The notes under the pieces were generated by a model. That model ran no database searches. It saw nothing but the letters and a program-made list of their open reading frames with translations, and had not been told where the DNA came from. Source: Moorella sp. E308F (GTDB taxonomy: Bacteria; Bacillota; DSM-521; Neomoorellales; Neomoorellaceae). From it: a stretch of DNA of 64,000 nucleotides. The stretch covers positions 756,401 to 820,400 of the forward strand of contig NZ_BJKN01000002.1 in the NCBI RefSeq assembly GCF_006538365.1, given 5' to 3'. The translations under genes were made by a program, and so were the position numbers. Shown here piece after piece: positions 35,972 to 44,998 of the stretch. Within the stretch, counting starts at the first letter, position 1; each line of letters begins with the position of its first letter.

Positions 35972-36178
35972 ATGACTGCCGACCAGCAAGGAAAGCGTAG
36001 TATTACTGTCCGTCCCGGCGACGAGCAGGTAGAAAAACAATCCTTTTCTTACCAGCTGGCCCGGGCCTATGTACCCTGGCAGCGTTTTACTAACAGGTGG
36101 GACCCTATGGAAGGCCTGGCCCGGGGGACGATTTTCCCCGAACTCTTCCAGCCTTACCAGCCCCGGCGGACACCTTAA
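35972..36178 (+). CDS. cotJA: spore coat-associated protein CotJA
   Basis: A 68-aa protein containing ARAYVPWQRFTNRWDPMEGL, the typical CotJA core. CotJA, B and C form an inner-coat complex in Bacillus and are made in the mother cell under sigma-E. GGAGAGGAGG lies just before the ATG. First gene of the operon cotJA-cotJB-cotJC. Confidence 0.93.
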   Translation: MTADQQGKRSITVRPGDEQVEKQSFSYQLARAYVPWQRFTNRWDPMEGLARGTIFPELFQPYQPRRTP

Positions 36179-36199
36179 AACAACCTGGCGGAGGGAGAA

Positions 36200-36460
36200 A
36201 TGATGGATCCTCAACGCTTAAATCTGCTAAAGAAAATTATGGCCCTGGAATTTACTTGCGTAGACTTTAACCTTTACCTGGACACCCATCCCGAGGACTA
36301 CCGGGCGTTAGCGGAATATAATGCCGCCAGCGAAGCCCTGCTGGCGGCAAAAAAGGAATACGAAAACCTTTACGGTCCTTTAACAAATTACGGCAGTACG
36401 CCCAGTCCCCAGGCCTGGCGCTGGATTGACGAACCCTGGCCCTGGGAAACAACTTTTTAG
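36200..36460 (+). CDS. cotJB: spore coat protein CotJB
   Basis: An 86-aa protein. It has FTCVDFNLYLDTHPEDYRAL and the C-terminal WRWIDEPWPWE, conserved in CotJB. GGAGGGAGAA precedes the ATG; 21 bp separate it from cotJA. Confidence 0.94.
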   Translation: MMDPQRLNLLKKIMALEFTCVDFNLYLDTHPEDYRALAEYNAASEALLAAKKEYENLYGPLTNYGSTPSPQAWRWIDEPWPWETTF

Positions 36461-36475
36461 GCGGAGGGATTCAAA

Positions 36476-37048
36476 ATGTGGATTTATGAAAAAAAACTGG
36501 AGTACCCTGTGCGCGTCGGTGGCCCCAACCCCCGCCTAGCCAAGGTAATCATCACCCAGTATGGCGGGCCCGACGGCGAGCTTGCTGCCTCTCTACGCTA
36601 CCTCACCCAGCGCTACACCATGCCCCTCCCCCAGGCCAAGGCAGTTCTGACGGACATCGGCACGGAAGAGCTGGCCCACATGGAGATCGTGGCCACCCTG
36701 GTCTATAACCTGATAAAAGACGCTCCCCTAGAAGAAATCAAACGCGCCGGCCTGGACGGGTACTATGCCGACCACGACCGCGCCCTCTACTTTGTCAACG
36801 CCGCCGGCGCCCCCTGGACGGCCACCTACATCCAGTCCAAGGGTGACCCGGTCACCGACCTCTATGAAAATATGGCTGCCGAACAAAAGGCTCGTTCGAC
36901 ATACGAATACCTGATCCAGCTCTCCGACGACCCCGATGTTAGCGACACTCTCAAGTTCTTGCGCGAAAGGGAAGTCGTCCACTTCCAGCGCTTCGGCGAG
37001 ACGTTAAACCTTGTATACGATTACCTGGAGCGTAAAAAGTATTATTAA
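36476..37048 (+). CDS. cotJC: spore coat protein CotJC (manganese-catalase family), intact copy
   Basis: A 190-aa ferritin-like four-helix protein of the manganese catalase family. The di-metal ligands include E-x2-H in TEELAHMEIVATL and E-x2-H in EREVVHFQRFGETL. GGCGGAGGG precedes the ATG. Internal parts of this gene are duplicated at 37972, 40602, 44999 and 55017. It ends at a terminator. Confidence 0.95.
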   Translation: MWIYEKKLEYPVRVGGPNPRLAKVIITQYGGPDGELAASLRYLTQRYTMPLPQAKAVLTDIGTEELAHMEIVATLVYNLIKDAPLEEIKRAGLDGYYADHDRALYFVNAAGAPWTATYIQSKGDPVTDLYENMAAEQKARSTYEYLIQLSDDPDVSDTLKFLREREVVHFQRFGETLNLVYDYLERKKYY

Positions 37049-37053
37049 AGCTA

Positions 37054-37073
37054 AAGCCCCGGTAAAGGGGCTT
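37054..37073 (+). terminator. terminator after cotJC
   Basis: Perfect 7-bp stem AAGCCCC/GGGGCTT, 6-nt loop and a TTTT tail, 6 bp past the cotJC stop. Confidence 0.85.
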
Positions 37074-37175
37074 TTTTAAGTAAGTCACTTATCGGATTAG
37101 ATTATAAAATGAGTTTAAAAAATTAGTGTTGGCCTTTCTTACAGAATGTGGTATCATATGGGTGAGGTGTTGTGG

Positions 37176-37571
37176 GTGTCGCCAGAAGTCAAGGAATGGA
37201 TGGAGCAGGCCGAATACGATTTTTCCACCGCTAAAGCTATGTTCCACGCTAGAAAATACCTTTACATGATTTATATGTGCCAGTTAGCTCTAGAAAAAAT
37301 CCTGAAAGCTGTCGTTGCTCTGCGAACAGATAAAACCCCTCCTAAAACGCATAAATTATTACTCCTTGTGAAGTTAGGGCAGGTTAATTTAGTAGAAGAA
37401 CACCTTGAATTTTTAGGAACGTTGGATGCCATAGGTTCGGGGGCCCGTTACCCTAAAGACCTTGCTGCCGCACGAAAAACTTATTCCCGTAATGTTGCTC
37501 AAGATTATCTTGTTAAAACAAAGGAGATACTGGAATGGATAAAGAAAGACCAGATATTCAAGCAATTATAG
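37176..37571 (+). CDS. HEPN domain protein (locus 1)
   Basis: About 131 aa, a helical HEPN domain starting VSPEVKEWMEQAEYDFSTAK with the central CQLALEKILKAV and the typical PPKTHKLLLL. HEPN proteins partnered with MNT nucleotidyltransferases are usually RNase toxins. A clear R-x4-6-H catalytic motif is not visible, so activity is uncertain. GTG 37176 is preferred because GGTGAGGTG precedes it; an in-frame ATG exists at 37146. It overlaps the MNT gene by 37 bp. Confidence 0.82.
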   Translation: MSPEVKEWMEQAEYDFSTAKAMFHARKYLYMIYMCQLALEKILKAVVALRTDKTPPKTHKLLLLVKLGQVNLVEEHLEFLGTLDAIGSGARYPKDLAAARKTYSRNVAQDYLVKTKEILEWIKKDQIFKQL

Positions 37572-37876
37572 AGCAGTTTGCTGATGCTCTAAAAAATCAA
37601 GGTATCCAGATCGACAAGATCATTCTGTTTGGCTCCCAGGCCAGAGGCGATGCTAGAGAAGATAGCGATATAGATTTACTGGTAGTATCATCCGATTTTG
37701 CTCAAATGCCCCTGTATCGCCGCTATGAAGTGCTGGGCAAAGCCCTGGCCAGGGTAATGCAGCCAATTGAACCCCTAGCCTGCACTCCTGAAGAAGTGCA
37801 GGTGGAAAAATTGAGCAAGGCTAGTTTCCTTTACGACGTCCTGGCCCGGCAAAAAACCGTAGAATACCGGCTTTAA
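37535..37876 (+). CDS. MNT-type minimal nucleotidyltransferase (locus 1 antitoxin)
   Basis: A 113-aa NTP transferase domain with ILFGSQARGDAREDSDIDLL, the G-S and D-x-D motifs of the pol-beta-like fold. In HEPN/MNT systems this partner modifies the toxin. AAGGAGAT precedes the ATG. A truncated divergent copy is at 53945-54186. Confidence 0.88.
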   Translation: MDKERPDIQAIIEQFADALKNQGIQIDKIILFGSQARGDAREDSDIDLLVVSSDFAQMPLYRRYEVLGKALARVMQPIEPLACTPEEVQVEKLSKASFLYDVLARQKTVEYRL

Positions 37877-37885
37877 ACAAAAGCA

Positions 37886-37909
37886 GCAGGAACGCTTTGC
37901 CGTTCCTGC
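37886..37909 (+). terminator. hairpin after HEPN/MNT locus 1
   Basis: Perfect 9-bp stem GCAGGAACG/CGTTCCTGC with a 6-nt loop. The T-run is about 15 nt further on, so termination is likely but not ideal. A degenerate copy is near 54192. Confidence 0.55.
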
Positions 37910-37971
37910 CAACAGGAGCAAGGTTTTTTACCTGTTTCTCTTTTAGTCTTGGATAACAAAATTTGAAGTCC

Positions 37972-38126
37972 GGCGGGCCCGACGGCGAGCTCGCTGCATC
38001 TCTACGCTACCTCACCCAGCGCTACACCATGCCCCTCCCCCAGGCCAAGGCAGTTCTGACGGACATCGGCACGGAAGAGCTGGCCCACATGGAGATTGTG
38101 GCTACCCTGGTCTATAACCTCATAAA
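37972..38126 (+). pseudogene. cotJC: cotJC second copy, 5' part, cut by IS66
   Basis: 155 nt matching cotJC 36563-36717 with few changes. It has no start codon or cotJAB context and stops exactly at the IS66 end. It continues after the element at 40602. Confidence 0.9.
38119..38126 (+). repeat. left target-site duplication of IS66
   Basis: CTCATAAA, repeated perfectly at 40602-40609; 8 bp is the family norm. Confidence 0.95.
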
Positions 38127-38214
38127 GTAAGCGTCAAATACAACCCACCTTGGCGCAATATCCGAGTATAGGGGATAATCCTCTTCAGAACACAGGCTGA
38201 GGAGGAATTTCTTT

Positions 38215-38541
38215 ATGACCAAAGCCGAACGGCAAGCACTATGGGAAACCCGGATAGCCGAATATAAGATGAGCGGGCAAAGCGTTAAAGAATGGTGCGC
38301 CGCCCATGAAGACGTTAGCCCCAAACAATTATGGTACTGGCTGCGGAAGTATAAAAACCAAGATGTAGTTTCCTCGGGAAAATCAAATCGGTGGTTGCCG
38401 GTAGAAGTAACCGACCAGACATCTATAGAACAGGGCCATACTTTACTGGTCAAAATAGGACCGGCCAGCATCGAGGTAAGATCCGGCTTTGATCCCGCCT
38501 TGCTTTCTCAGGTGGTTAAGGTGCTGGTAGCTTTATGCTAA
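38215..38541 (+). CDS. tnpA: IS66 accessory protein TnpA
   Basis: A 108-aa helix-turn-helix protein, first of the three IS66 genes. The start MTKAERQALWETRIAEYKMS and the QSVKEWCAAHEDVSPKQLWY helix-turn-helix are typical. Overlaps tnpB by 7 bp. Confidence 0.92.
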   Translation: MTKAERQALWETRIAEYKMSGQSVKEWCAAHEDVSPKQLWYWLRKYKNQDVVSSGKSNRWLPVEVTDQTSIEQGHTLLVKIGPASIEVRSGFDPALLSQVVKVLVALC

Positions 38542-38891
38542 ACGAAGCGGGCATCGACCGGGTTTATCTCGCCTGCGGCGCAACGGATCTGCGCAAGTCC
38601 ATTGATGGCCTGGCGGTGCTGGTTAAGGAAGGGTTCGAGCTGGACCCCTTCTCTTCTTGCCTTTTCGTTTTCTGTAACCGAAATAGGGATAAACTAAAGA
38701 TCCTCCACTGGGAGCACAACGGCTTCTGGCTTTATTACCGCCGGCTGGAGAAGGGTAAATTCGTATGGCCTCAAGATACCACTACTTCCACCATCACCGT
38801 CACTCGCCGGGAGCTGCGCTGGCTGCTTGACGGCCTCCCCTTAAAACAGCCTAAAGCCCATCCTGAGGTAAAAGCGCGTATCATCTTGTAA
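38535..38891 (+). CDS. tnpB: IS66 accessory protein TnpB (Orf2)
   Basis: 118 aa, containing ACGATDLRKSIDGLAVLVKE, LFVFCNRNRDKLKILHWEHN and FWLYYRRLEKGKF, the core signature of IS66 Orf2. It is needed for transposition in the family; exact role unknown. Confidence 0.95.
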   Translation: MLNEAGIDRVYLACGATDLRKSIDGLAVLVKEGFELDPFSSCLFVFCNRNRDKLKILHWEHNGFWLYYRRLEKGKFVWPQDTTTSTITVTRRELRWLLDGLPLKQPKAHPEVKARIIL

Positions 38892-38971
38892 TAGAAGTCG
38901 TCAGGGAGAAATATTTTCACTTTGTGGTTAATTCTAGAGGAATTCGACGCGATTTGTCGAATCATTAAAGC

Positions 38972-40549
38972 ATGAATACTGCTCAGTCTATAGATACCAT
39001 GACCATAGAGGAACTGCGAGAGCGCTGTGTCCAATTGGAACAACAGGTCGCCGAACTGACCGCTAAACTGAATTGGTTTATGGAGCAGTTTCGTTTAAGC
39101 AAGAAGCGGCAATTCGGTGTTTCCAGCGAACGGACCAGGCCTTTAGAAGAAGAGCAGCTCTTGCTTTTTAATGAGGCGGAAGTGGAAGCCCGGCCGGAGG
39201 CGCCTGAACCGGCTTTAGAGACCATCACCTACCAGCGCCGTAAAACACCCAGCCGCCGGGAGATGAACCTGGAAGACCTGCCGGTAGAAGTAGTAGAGCA
39301 CCGCCTGCCGGAAGAAGAACGGGTCTGTCCTGCCTGCGGCGGCCCTTTGCATGAGATGAGCACCGAGGTGCGGCAGGAACTCAAAATAATCCCGGCCCAG
39401 GTGAAAGTGGTCAAACATGTGCGCTACGTTTATTCCTGCCGCCGCTGCGAGCGGGAAGAGATAACCACTCCCGTTATCACGGCACCTATTCCGGCGCCCA
39501 TACTTCCCGGCAGCCCGGTATCTCCCTCCCTCATGGCCTATATCATGACCCAGAAATACGGGGCAGGTCTGCCCCTCTACCGCCAGGAGCAGCAGTTTAA
39601 AGGTTTGGGGATTGAACTCTCTCGCCAGACAATGGCCAACTGGGTGCTGTACGGGGCAAATAAGTGGTTAGCCCTTATTTACGACCGCCTGCATGAACAC
39701 CTGGTGCAAAAAGATATCCTCCATGCCGACGAGACCACCTTACAGGTGCTCCAGGAACCCGGAAGGGAAGCTGCCACCAAGTCTTACCTTTGGCTTTACC
39801 GTACCGGGCGGGATGGACCGTCAATCGTCCTTTACGACTACCAGACCACCCGGGCCGGCAAACACCCCCGCCGCTTCCTGGCGGGTTTTAAGGGTTATTT
39901 GCACGTCGACGGCTACGCCGGCTACAATGAGCTTCCAGATGTCACCCTGGTCGGCTGCTGGGCCCACGCCCGGCGCAAGTTCGACGAAGCCTTAAAGGCC
40001 CTGCCGGAAGATAAACGCAATGCAGCAGTGGCCGCCCGGGAGGGGCTGGAGTACTGCAACCGGCTCTTTGCCATAGAGCGCGAGTTGAAAGATAAAACAC
40101 CAGAGGAACGATATCAAATCCGCCAGGTGCGCAGCCGACCCGTGCTGGACGCCTTTTTGGCATGGCTAAAAAACCAGAAAGCCCGGGTACTGCCCAAAAG
40201 TTCCTTTGGCCAGGCCATTTACTATTGCCTGGGCCAGTGGGATAAACTCGTAACCTTCTTGCAAGACGGGCGTCTGGAACTTGACAACAACCGCAGCGAG
40301 CGCTCCATCAAGCCCTTCGTCATCGGCCGTAAGAACTGGTTGTTTGCCAATACTCCCCGGGGTGCCAAAGCCAGCGCCATTACCTACAGCATCATAGAAA
40401 CGGCCAAAGAAAACGGGTTAAATCCCTTCCACTATCTCATTTACCTCTTTGAAAAACTTCCCAACCTGGACCTCAAGGATAAAAATGCCCTGGATCAACT
40501 CCTACCGTGGTCGGAAACTTTGCCTCCTGTTTGCCGGATGAATAATTAA
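38972..40549 (+). CDS. tnpC: IS66 transposase TnpC
   Basis: A 525-aa DDE transposase: an N-terminal coiled segment, the zinc-finger region [10 protein letters not shown], the DDE core with [11 protein letters not shown] and [20 protein letters not shown], and the C-terminal IS66 domain. Complete and apparently functional. A decayed relative lies at 56625-57221. Confidence 0.95.
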   Translation: MNTAQSIDTMTIEELRERCVQLEQQVAELTAKLNWFMEQFRLSKKRQFGVSSERTRPLEEEQLLLFNEAEVEARPEAPEPALETITYQRRKTPSRREMNLEDLPVEVVEHRLPEEERVCPACGGPLHEMSTEVRQELKIIPAQVKVVKHVRYVYSCRRCEREEITTPVITAPIPAPILPGSPVSPSLMAYIMTQKYGAGLPLYRQEQQFKGLGIELSRQTMANWVLYGANKWLALIYDRLHEHLVQKDILHADETTLQVLQEPGREAATKSYLWLYRTGRDGPSIVLYDYQTTRAGKHPRRFLAGFKGYLHVDGYAGYNELPDVTLVGCWAHARRKFDEALKALPEDKRNAAVAAREGLEYCNRLFAIERELKDKTPEERYQIRQVRSRPVLDAFLAWLKNQKARVLPKSSFGQAIYYCLGQWDKLVTFLQDGRLELDNNRSERSIKPFVIGRKNWLFANTPRGAKASAITYSIIETAKENGLNPFHYLIYLFEKLPNLDLKDKNALDQLLPWSETLPPVCRMNN

Positions 40550-40560
40550 GCTTGTTTTAG

Positions 40561-40586
40561 CCCCCACCTTAGATGCAAGGTGGGGG
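40561..40586 (+). terminator. terminator at the right end of IS66
   Basis: Perfect 10-bp stem CCCCCACCTT/AAGGTGGGGG with a 6-nt loop and TTATTTT, 12 bp after the tnpC stop and 15 bp inside the element's end. Confidence 0.85.
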
Positions 40587-40601
40587 TTATTTTACGCTTA
40601 C

Positions 40602-40940
40602 CTCATAAAAGACGCTCCCCTGGAAGAAATAAGAAGGGCCGGCCTGGACGGCTACTATGCCGACCACGACCGCGCCCTCTACTTCGTCAACGCGGAAGGG
40701 GCTCCCTGGACAGCCACCTACATCCAGTCCAAGGGCGACCCCGTCACCGATCTCCATGAGAATATGGCCGCCGAACAGAAGGCCCGTTCCACTTACGAAT
40801 ACCTGATCCAGCTCTCCGACGACCCGGATGTCAGCGATACCTTGAAGTTCTTGCGCGAAAGGGAAGTCGTTCATTTCCAGCGCTTCGGATAAACGTTAAA
40901 CCTGGTCCATGAGCACCTGGAGCGGAAAAAGTACTATTAA
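40602..40940 (+). pseudogene. cotJC: cotJC second copy, 3' part
   Basis: Continues the cotJC copy after IS66, beginning with the 8-bp target repeat. Relative to intact cotJC, a GGCGAG codon pair has become GGATAA near 40888, creating a stop. The two halves equal a 5'-truncated cotJC once IS66 is removed. Confidence 0.9.
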
Positions 40941-41022
40941 AATCAAATATGGGGGTTAGCCTCCCCCACCTACATAATGTTATAAAATACATCCTTTGTC
41001 AGGCCCTTCCGCTTTGAACGTT

Positions 41023-41437
41023 TTACCTACAGGACTCCCCAGTTTCTAAAGCTTCAACGATATTATTGTATATAGCCTCTGCCATCGCGATCGCTTTCTT
41101 AGCATCTTCATGGGTAGCTTCGGGCCAGTCACCAGGGTAACGGCCTTCAGTAACCCAATCGCTTAACCATTCAAGCTCTATACCAGCAAAGGCGGCCTTA
41201 TCTTCATCCGGAAATAGCTCGATTAGGTACTCAAGGTCATGTTTATATGCAAACTCAATTCCTGTGCTGATCAAAAAAGCCTTCAAGCTTTTTTCCGCGC
41301 ATTGTTGCGCCAAGTAACATGCCACGCCATACTCCGGCCCTTCCCTATCCGTAAAAGCCAGCCGGGCTACCCGTAAATCCCCCTTAGCTTTTTCAACCAC
41401 TTGAGCGCCTCTTGTTTCCTTTCCTCAACGTTCATAC
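41023..41437 (-). pseudogene. HEPN domain gene (locus 2), probably frameshifted near its start
   Basis: An open frame of 125 aa runs 41400-41023 (VEKAKGDLRVARLAF; CYLAQQCAEKSLKAFL). The likely real start is the ATG near 41435, reading MNVEERKQEALKWLKK, which joins this frame only if one base is added in the five-T run at 41389-41393 (A-run in the coding strand). Either a one-base deletion has broken the toxin, or GTG 41400 is used. The core domain is intact. Just downstream of the MNT gene. Confidence 0.7.
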
Positions 41438-41748
41438 ATCACAACCCCTTCTTTAAGAGCGGGATGATAAACTGTCCACCAGGAGTCTTTATGTTTGTTA
41501 ATGTCAGAAAGGCTGGCAACTATAACATCCTTGGGCACCTTGAATTCCCGCAGTTCTTTGCGGATTGCCACCTGCATCTGACGTTTTTTTTCCCGGGCAC
41601 AGTCCATTATGACTAGGATATCTACATCGCTGTTTGGCCCTGCTTCTCCTTTAGCCCAAGAGCCGAAAACAATAATCTTTTCTGGATTAAATTTCTCTTC
41701 TATACGCTTTGCCATAGAATAAATAATTTTTTCATCCACCAGATCCAT
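41425..41748 (-). CDS. MNT-type nucleotidyltransferase (locus 2 antitoxin)
   Basis: A 107-aa pol-beta-like domain with IIVFGSWAKGEAGPNSDVDIL (G-S and D-x-D). Ends in an overlap with the presumed HEPN start. A 61-nt segment of it recurs at 57232. Confidence 0.87.
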   Translation of the reverse strand: MDLVDEKIIYSMAKRIEEKFNPEKIIVFGSWAKGEAGPNSDVDILVIMDCAREKKRQMQVAIRKELREFKVPKDVIVASLSDINKHKDSWWTVYHPALKEGVVMYER

Positions 41749-42096
41749 CCCCCCGGGATATTAGTTACCAGGCATTTCTTCCACTATTTTACACTAACAT
41801 AATTAAACATTCAACAGACAATACCAGATAATGATTTCCCCGGGGCTTATAGTGCCTTGTTGCGATGTTATTTTATTACTGTTACTGGTTTTTCTGGTTA
41901 TATATTTCTCTGAGAAATAACCTGGGCGCCTACCTTCCTACCTTGACATTACTCATCTTCTTCAAATCCATAGTCCTTAAATTTCAACGTACGATAGTTT
42001 TCCGTAACTGTTCTAATTACAATTTCCGGTAACCCTTTCGGAATTTCAGCATAAAGCCTTGGTAATCAAAATCGCCACCGGGTTGAGAGCGCTGGC

Positions 42097-42258
42097 ATGG
42101 GCTTCCAAGCCCAGGCGCTGCAACAACTTCTCGAAGAGCGAGCCCTGGCCAGGGATACCATGGATGTCACCAAAGTTAGAGAAATAAAAGAAGAAATGGA
42201 ACGGGCCGAGGCCCGGCGCCTGCAACCGCACTTCATTGCATCCTTTTTTATAGCGTGA
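42097..42258 (+). pseudogene. remnant of a large helicase-type protein
   Basis: A 53-codon open frame with IKEEMERAEARRLQPHFIAS, which resembles a conserved stretch of SNF2/superfamily-2 helicases found in phage-defence loci. No helicase motif remains and nothing extends it on either side. The rest of 41749-42328 holds a 107-nt stretch (41919-42025) repeated at 57294 and nothing else I can name. Confidence 0.45.
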
Positions 42259-42328
42259 CGCCAGGTTTCCTGGACACATTTGCCAGGAATAACATATTAT
42301 ATAATTATGAACAGGAGGTGTTTTAAGT

Positions 42329-43270
42329 ATGGCCTTGCAGGAACGGCAGGTAGAAAACAACTGGTATTATGTTCCTGATCCTCCGGGGTTAGCTTCCTTA
42401 CGCAGCCACGGCGGCCAGTTAAGATATATCCTACCTTTCTGGTTTGGCGTAACCGAAACAGGAAGCCTCGTGGATCAAGCCGATACCGAAGGCCTAGCGG
42501 CCATCCGGCAATATAATCTCCCTGTGCTGGCCATCGTCCACAACTATTCCAGTCCCCAGTATAGACCCCTGATACACCGCTTGCTGACTACGCCAAGCTT
42601 GCGCCAGACATTGGTAAACAATATCTTAACCCTCATGTACCGCTGGGGGTTTGCCGGCGTAAATATCGATTTTGAATTTGTGCCTCCGGAGGATCGTCCC
42701 TCTTTGACAAGCTTTATGCGTCAGCTCTCCCAGGCCCTCCGTACGGCAGGCTTTTTAACCACCATTTCCGTACCGGCAGAACTGGAGGATAACCCCCGCC
42801 ACCCCTTCTCGGGCGCTTTTAGTTATCCGGAACTAGGAGCACTTAGTGACCAGGTCTATATTCTAGCTTACGACGAACATTTCGCTACACCCGGCCCTAT
42901 CGCTTCCATGGGTTTTGTCCGTCGGGTACTGGACTATGCTGTAAGCGTTATCCCCCGGGAAAAAATACGCCTCGGTATGGCTGTTTATGGTTACGACTGG
43001 GCTGAAGGAGCGCCTATTCCCATAACTCTCTCCCACAGCCAAGCCGTAGAACTTGCTCGCCGCGTGGGTGCCACTATCTATTATGACCAAGCGGCCCAGG
43101 AATCCACCTTTAGTTATGTAGAGGATAATATTTCCCATGTAGTATGGTTTGAAGATGTACGGAGCTTTAGCACAAAGCTAGGCCTGGTGCGGGAGTACAA
43201 CCTCCCTGGCATCGGTGTCTGGCGCCTGGGCCTGGAAGACCCGCGCATCTGGGAACTGCGAGTTCTCTGA
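42329..43270 (+). CDS. GH18-family glycosidase (spore cortex-fragment lytic type)
   Basis: A 313-aa TIM-barrel hydrolase. The GH18 catalytic region reads GFAGVNIDFEFVPPED, in which the glutamate of the D-x-D-x-E pattern is present. Other blocks: YDEHFATPGPIASMGF and IGVWRLGLEDPRIW. It is the SleL/YaaH catalytic domain without LysM repeats. AGGAGGTG precedes the ATG. A 59-nt copy of part of it lies at 57401. Confidence 0.87.
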   Translation: MALQERQVENNWYYVPDPPGLASLRSHGGQLRYILPFWFGVTETGSLVDQADTEGLAAIRQYNLPVLAIVHNYSSPQYRPLIHRLLTTPSLRQTLVNNILTLMYRWGFAGVNIDFEFVPPEDRPSLTSFMRQLSQALRTAGFLTTISVPAELEDNPRHPFSGAFSYPELGALSDQVYILAYDEHFATPGPIASMGFVRRVLDYAVSVIPREKIRLGMAVYGYDWAEGAPIPITLSHSQAVELARRVGATIYYDQAAQESTFSYVEDNISHVVWFEDVRSFSTKLGLVREYNLPGIGVWRLGLEDPRIWELRVL

Positions 43271-43329
43271 ATTTCTCGCTATATAATCTGTACGGTTTCA
43301 TTTTATACGGCAATATCCTCTAGAGCTTT

Positions 43330-43495
43330 GGTCGCACGTAGGTTTTCCTCCGGCAAAAGTCGCCGGACATACACGGTCAGGCAGAGCAGAAAGCGGGCTC
43401 GTCCTGACCGCACCTCTGGGGGTTAAGGTTTTATGGAACAGCCTGGCCCGAAAGGTGGCCCTTACGAGCCCGGTGCCACAACACCATCATAGGTG
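43330..43495. ncRNA. structured intergenic element of unknown class
   Basis: Between GH18 and the pRiA4b gene. Hairpins TCCGGC/GCCGGA (43349-43367) and CGGTCAGG/CCTGACCG (43374-43410) lie in series, with GGTGGCCC and CCGGTGCCA pairing further on. No open frame of note. It could be an RNA gene or a mobile element end. Confidence 0.35.
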
Positions 43496-43548
43496 AAAAA
43501 GGGTGAAAAAGCGGCCATGAAAAACAATTAAAGCCCCGGTGGTCGGTA

Positions 43549-44127
43549 CTACCTCACCCTCAGGCGCCTGAGCCGCCGGTTGACTTCTTCTATATCGAAC
43601 GCCTCCGGGTCGAACTCCCCGCCCAGCCACTCGACCGTTTCCTCATATTCTTCATGGTCCGGATTGGATAGAATTTCGAGCATCCTTGCGTAACCCCACG
43701 ATCCGCCGCAATCCTCCGGAGGGCAGGCCCGGGCGCCCTCCAGGCATATAGGATAGGGGGTTCCCTCAGCGGGTGGCAGTATCTTCTCCAGCACCAACTC
43801 GTGTTCCCAACCGTCGCCAAAGTCGTATTCGTAAAGGAACTTCATCCTGGGCCTGGTTAACACCTGCCAGAGCTTCACTCTTCTGGCGTTCACATACTCC
43901 GCATCAAACTCGGGATCGGGGTCGCAGTAGTAAGTTCCGCGGATAATGAACTGGTAAAGGTGATAGTTCCACCACCCCATCACAGCCTGCAGCACCAGGT
44001 GCAGCCGGTAAAGAGAAATGTCGCGGGTCACCTGGAACCTCCGCCATACGGGCGGATGGACATCCCTCAGTGTCACCTTGAACTGATAAACAGCCCGCCA
44101 GGGATCAACCTTTTCTTGTTTCGCCAT
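43549..44127 (-). CDS. pRiA4b ORF-3 family protein
   Basis: 192 aa with YQFKVTLRDVHPPVWRRFQV, YDFGDGWEHELVLEKIL and CPPEDCGGSWGYARML, the diagnostic blocks of this plasmid/accessory family. Commonly found near mobile elements; function unknown. Confidence 0.9.
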   Translation of the reverse strand: MAKQEKVDPWRAVYQFKVTLRDVHPPVWRRFQVTRDISLYRLHLVLQAVMGWWNYHLYQFIIRGTYYCDPDPEFDAEYVNARRVKLWQVLTRPRMKFLYEYDFGDGWEHELVLEKILPPAEGTPYPICLEGARACPPEDCGGSWGYARMLEILSNPDHEEYEETVEWLGGEFDPEAFDIEEVNRRLRRLRVR

Positions 44128-44188
44128 ATTCTTTCCGCACCTGCCTTATAGCATAGTTCTAGTATCTTAGCTTGCAGCGATTTGCCTG

Positions 44189-44341
44189 CTAACCCCTTAT
44201 GCCCAGGGAGCACAACCACTTTGAAAATAGGGTTAAGGACTATTTTCGTACTAACCGGCCATGCCCGGGAGGCACAACCACCTAATGAAAATAGACTAAA
44301 GGCTATTTTCGGACTAACCGCCATGCCCCCAAAGCACAGCC
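44189..44341 (+). repeat. tandem 62-63 bp repeats, about 2.4 units
   Basis: Units start with CTAACC at 44189, 44251 and 44314. Each complete unit holds ATGCCC..., a GCACAACCAC block and a GAAAATAG/CTATTTTC inverted repeat around a 10-12 nt spacer. The third unit is cut short. Confidence 0.85.
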
Positions 44342-44428
44342 AATCTCAATGGTGTGTCCAGGGCGGTGAGGAACACCACCTATTTCCCCGGCCCGGAAAC
44401 CAGGCACCGGGCCTGCTTCAGCCATCTT

Positions 44429-44660
<232 letters not shown>

Positions 44661-44742
44661 GCAGACACCTCCCTGAAACCATTATAGCATTTCCATACAA
44701 GCATTCCTGTAATGAATTAAGGTAGGTGTTGCCAATAAAAAA

Positions 44743-44794
44743 GCCTCCTGGTAAAAAAATAATAGACTCAAAACAAACAAACCCACCAGGAGGC
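44743..44794. mobile_element. possible IS end remnant
   Basis: A 10-bp inverted repeat GCCTCCTGGT/ACCAGGAGGC, then ATGAATGAGGTGCAAAAG as an apparent protein start, which is cut at 44827 by the ATPase fragment. I cannot name the IS family. Confidence 0.3.
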
Positions 44795-44826
44795 GAGAAA
44801 CCGTATGAATGAGGTGCAAAAGAAAT

Positions 44827-44998
44827 TGTTGCCTCTAACCGGGCGTCACTGTTTAACAACCCGCCCAAAAGCATTAATTCCAGGTTCCGATCAGTTAAAG
44901 GAGCAATTTCATTTCCCTGCTGGTTCAGAAACCGGCCGTCAGGCTGGTAACCAGTACCAGTTACCTGCAGGAAGTTGCCGGCAGTATAAATCTGGGTA
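44827..44998 (-). pseudogene. 172-nt fragment of the P-type ATPase gene
   Basis: Matches 34310-34481 over all 172 nt with only two mismatches seen (AGGAGC versus AAAAGC). It is joined directly to a cotJC fragment at 44998/44999. Confidence 0.95.

Larger units (their letters stand above)
38127..40601 (+). mobile_element. intact IS66-family element, 2475 bp
   Basis: Ends are inverted repeats beginning GTAAGCGT: left GTAAGCGTCAAATACAACCC, right (reverse complement) GTAAGCGTAAAATAACCCCC. Both are followed by CACCTTG. It holds tnpA, tnpB and tnpC, and perfect 8-bp duplications of CTCATAAA flank it. The element sits inside a duplicated cotJC. Confidence 0.95.

Noticed and set aside
43330..43495. 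Possible group II intron domain
   Set aside because: Some GUCGCACGUA-like sequence, but no clear domain V hairpin and no reverse transcriptase nearby.
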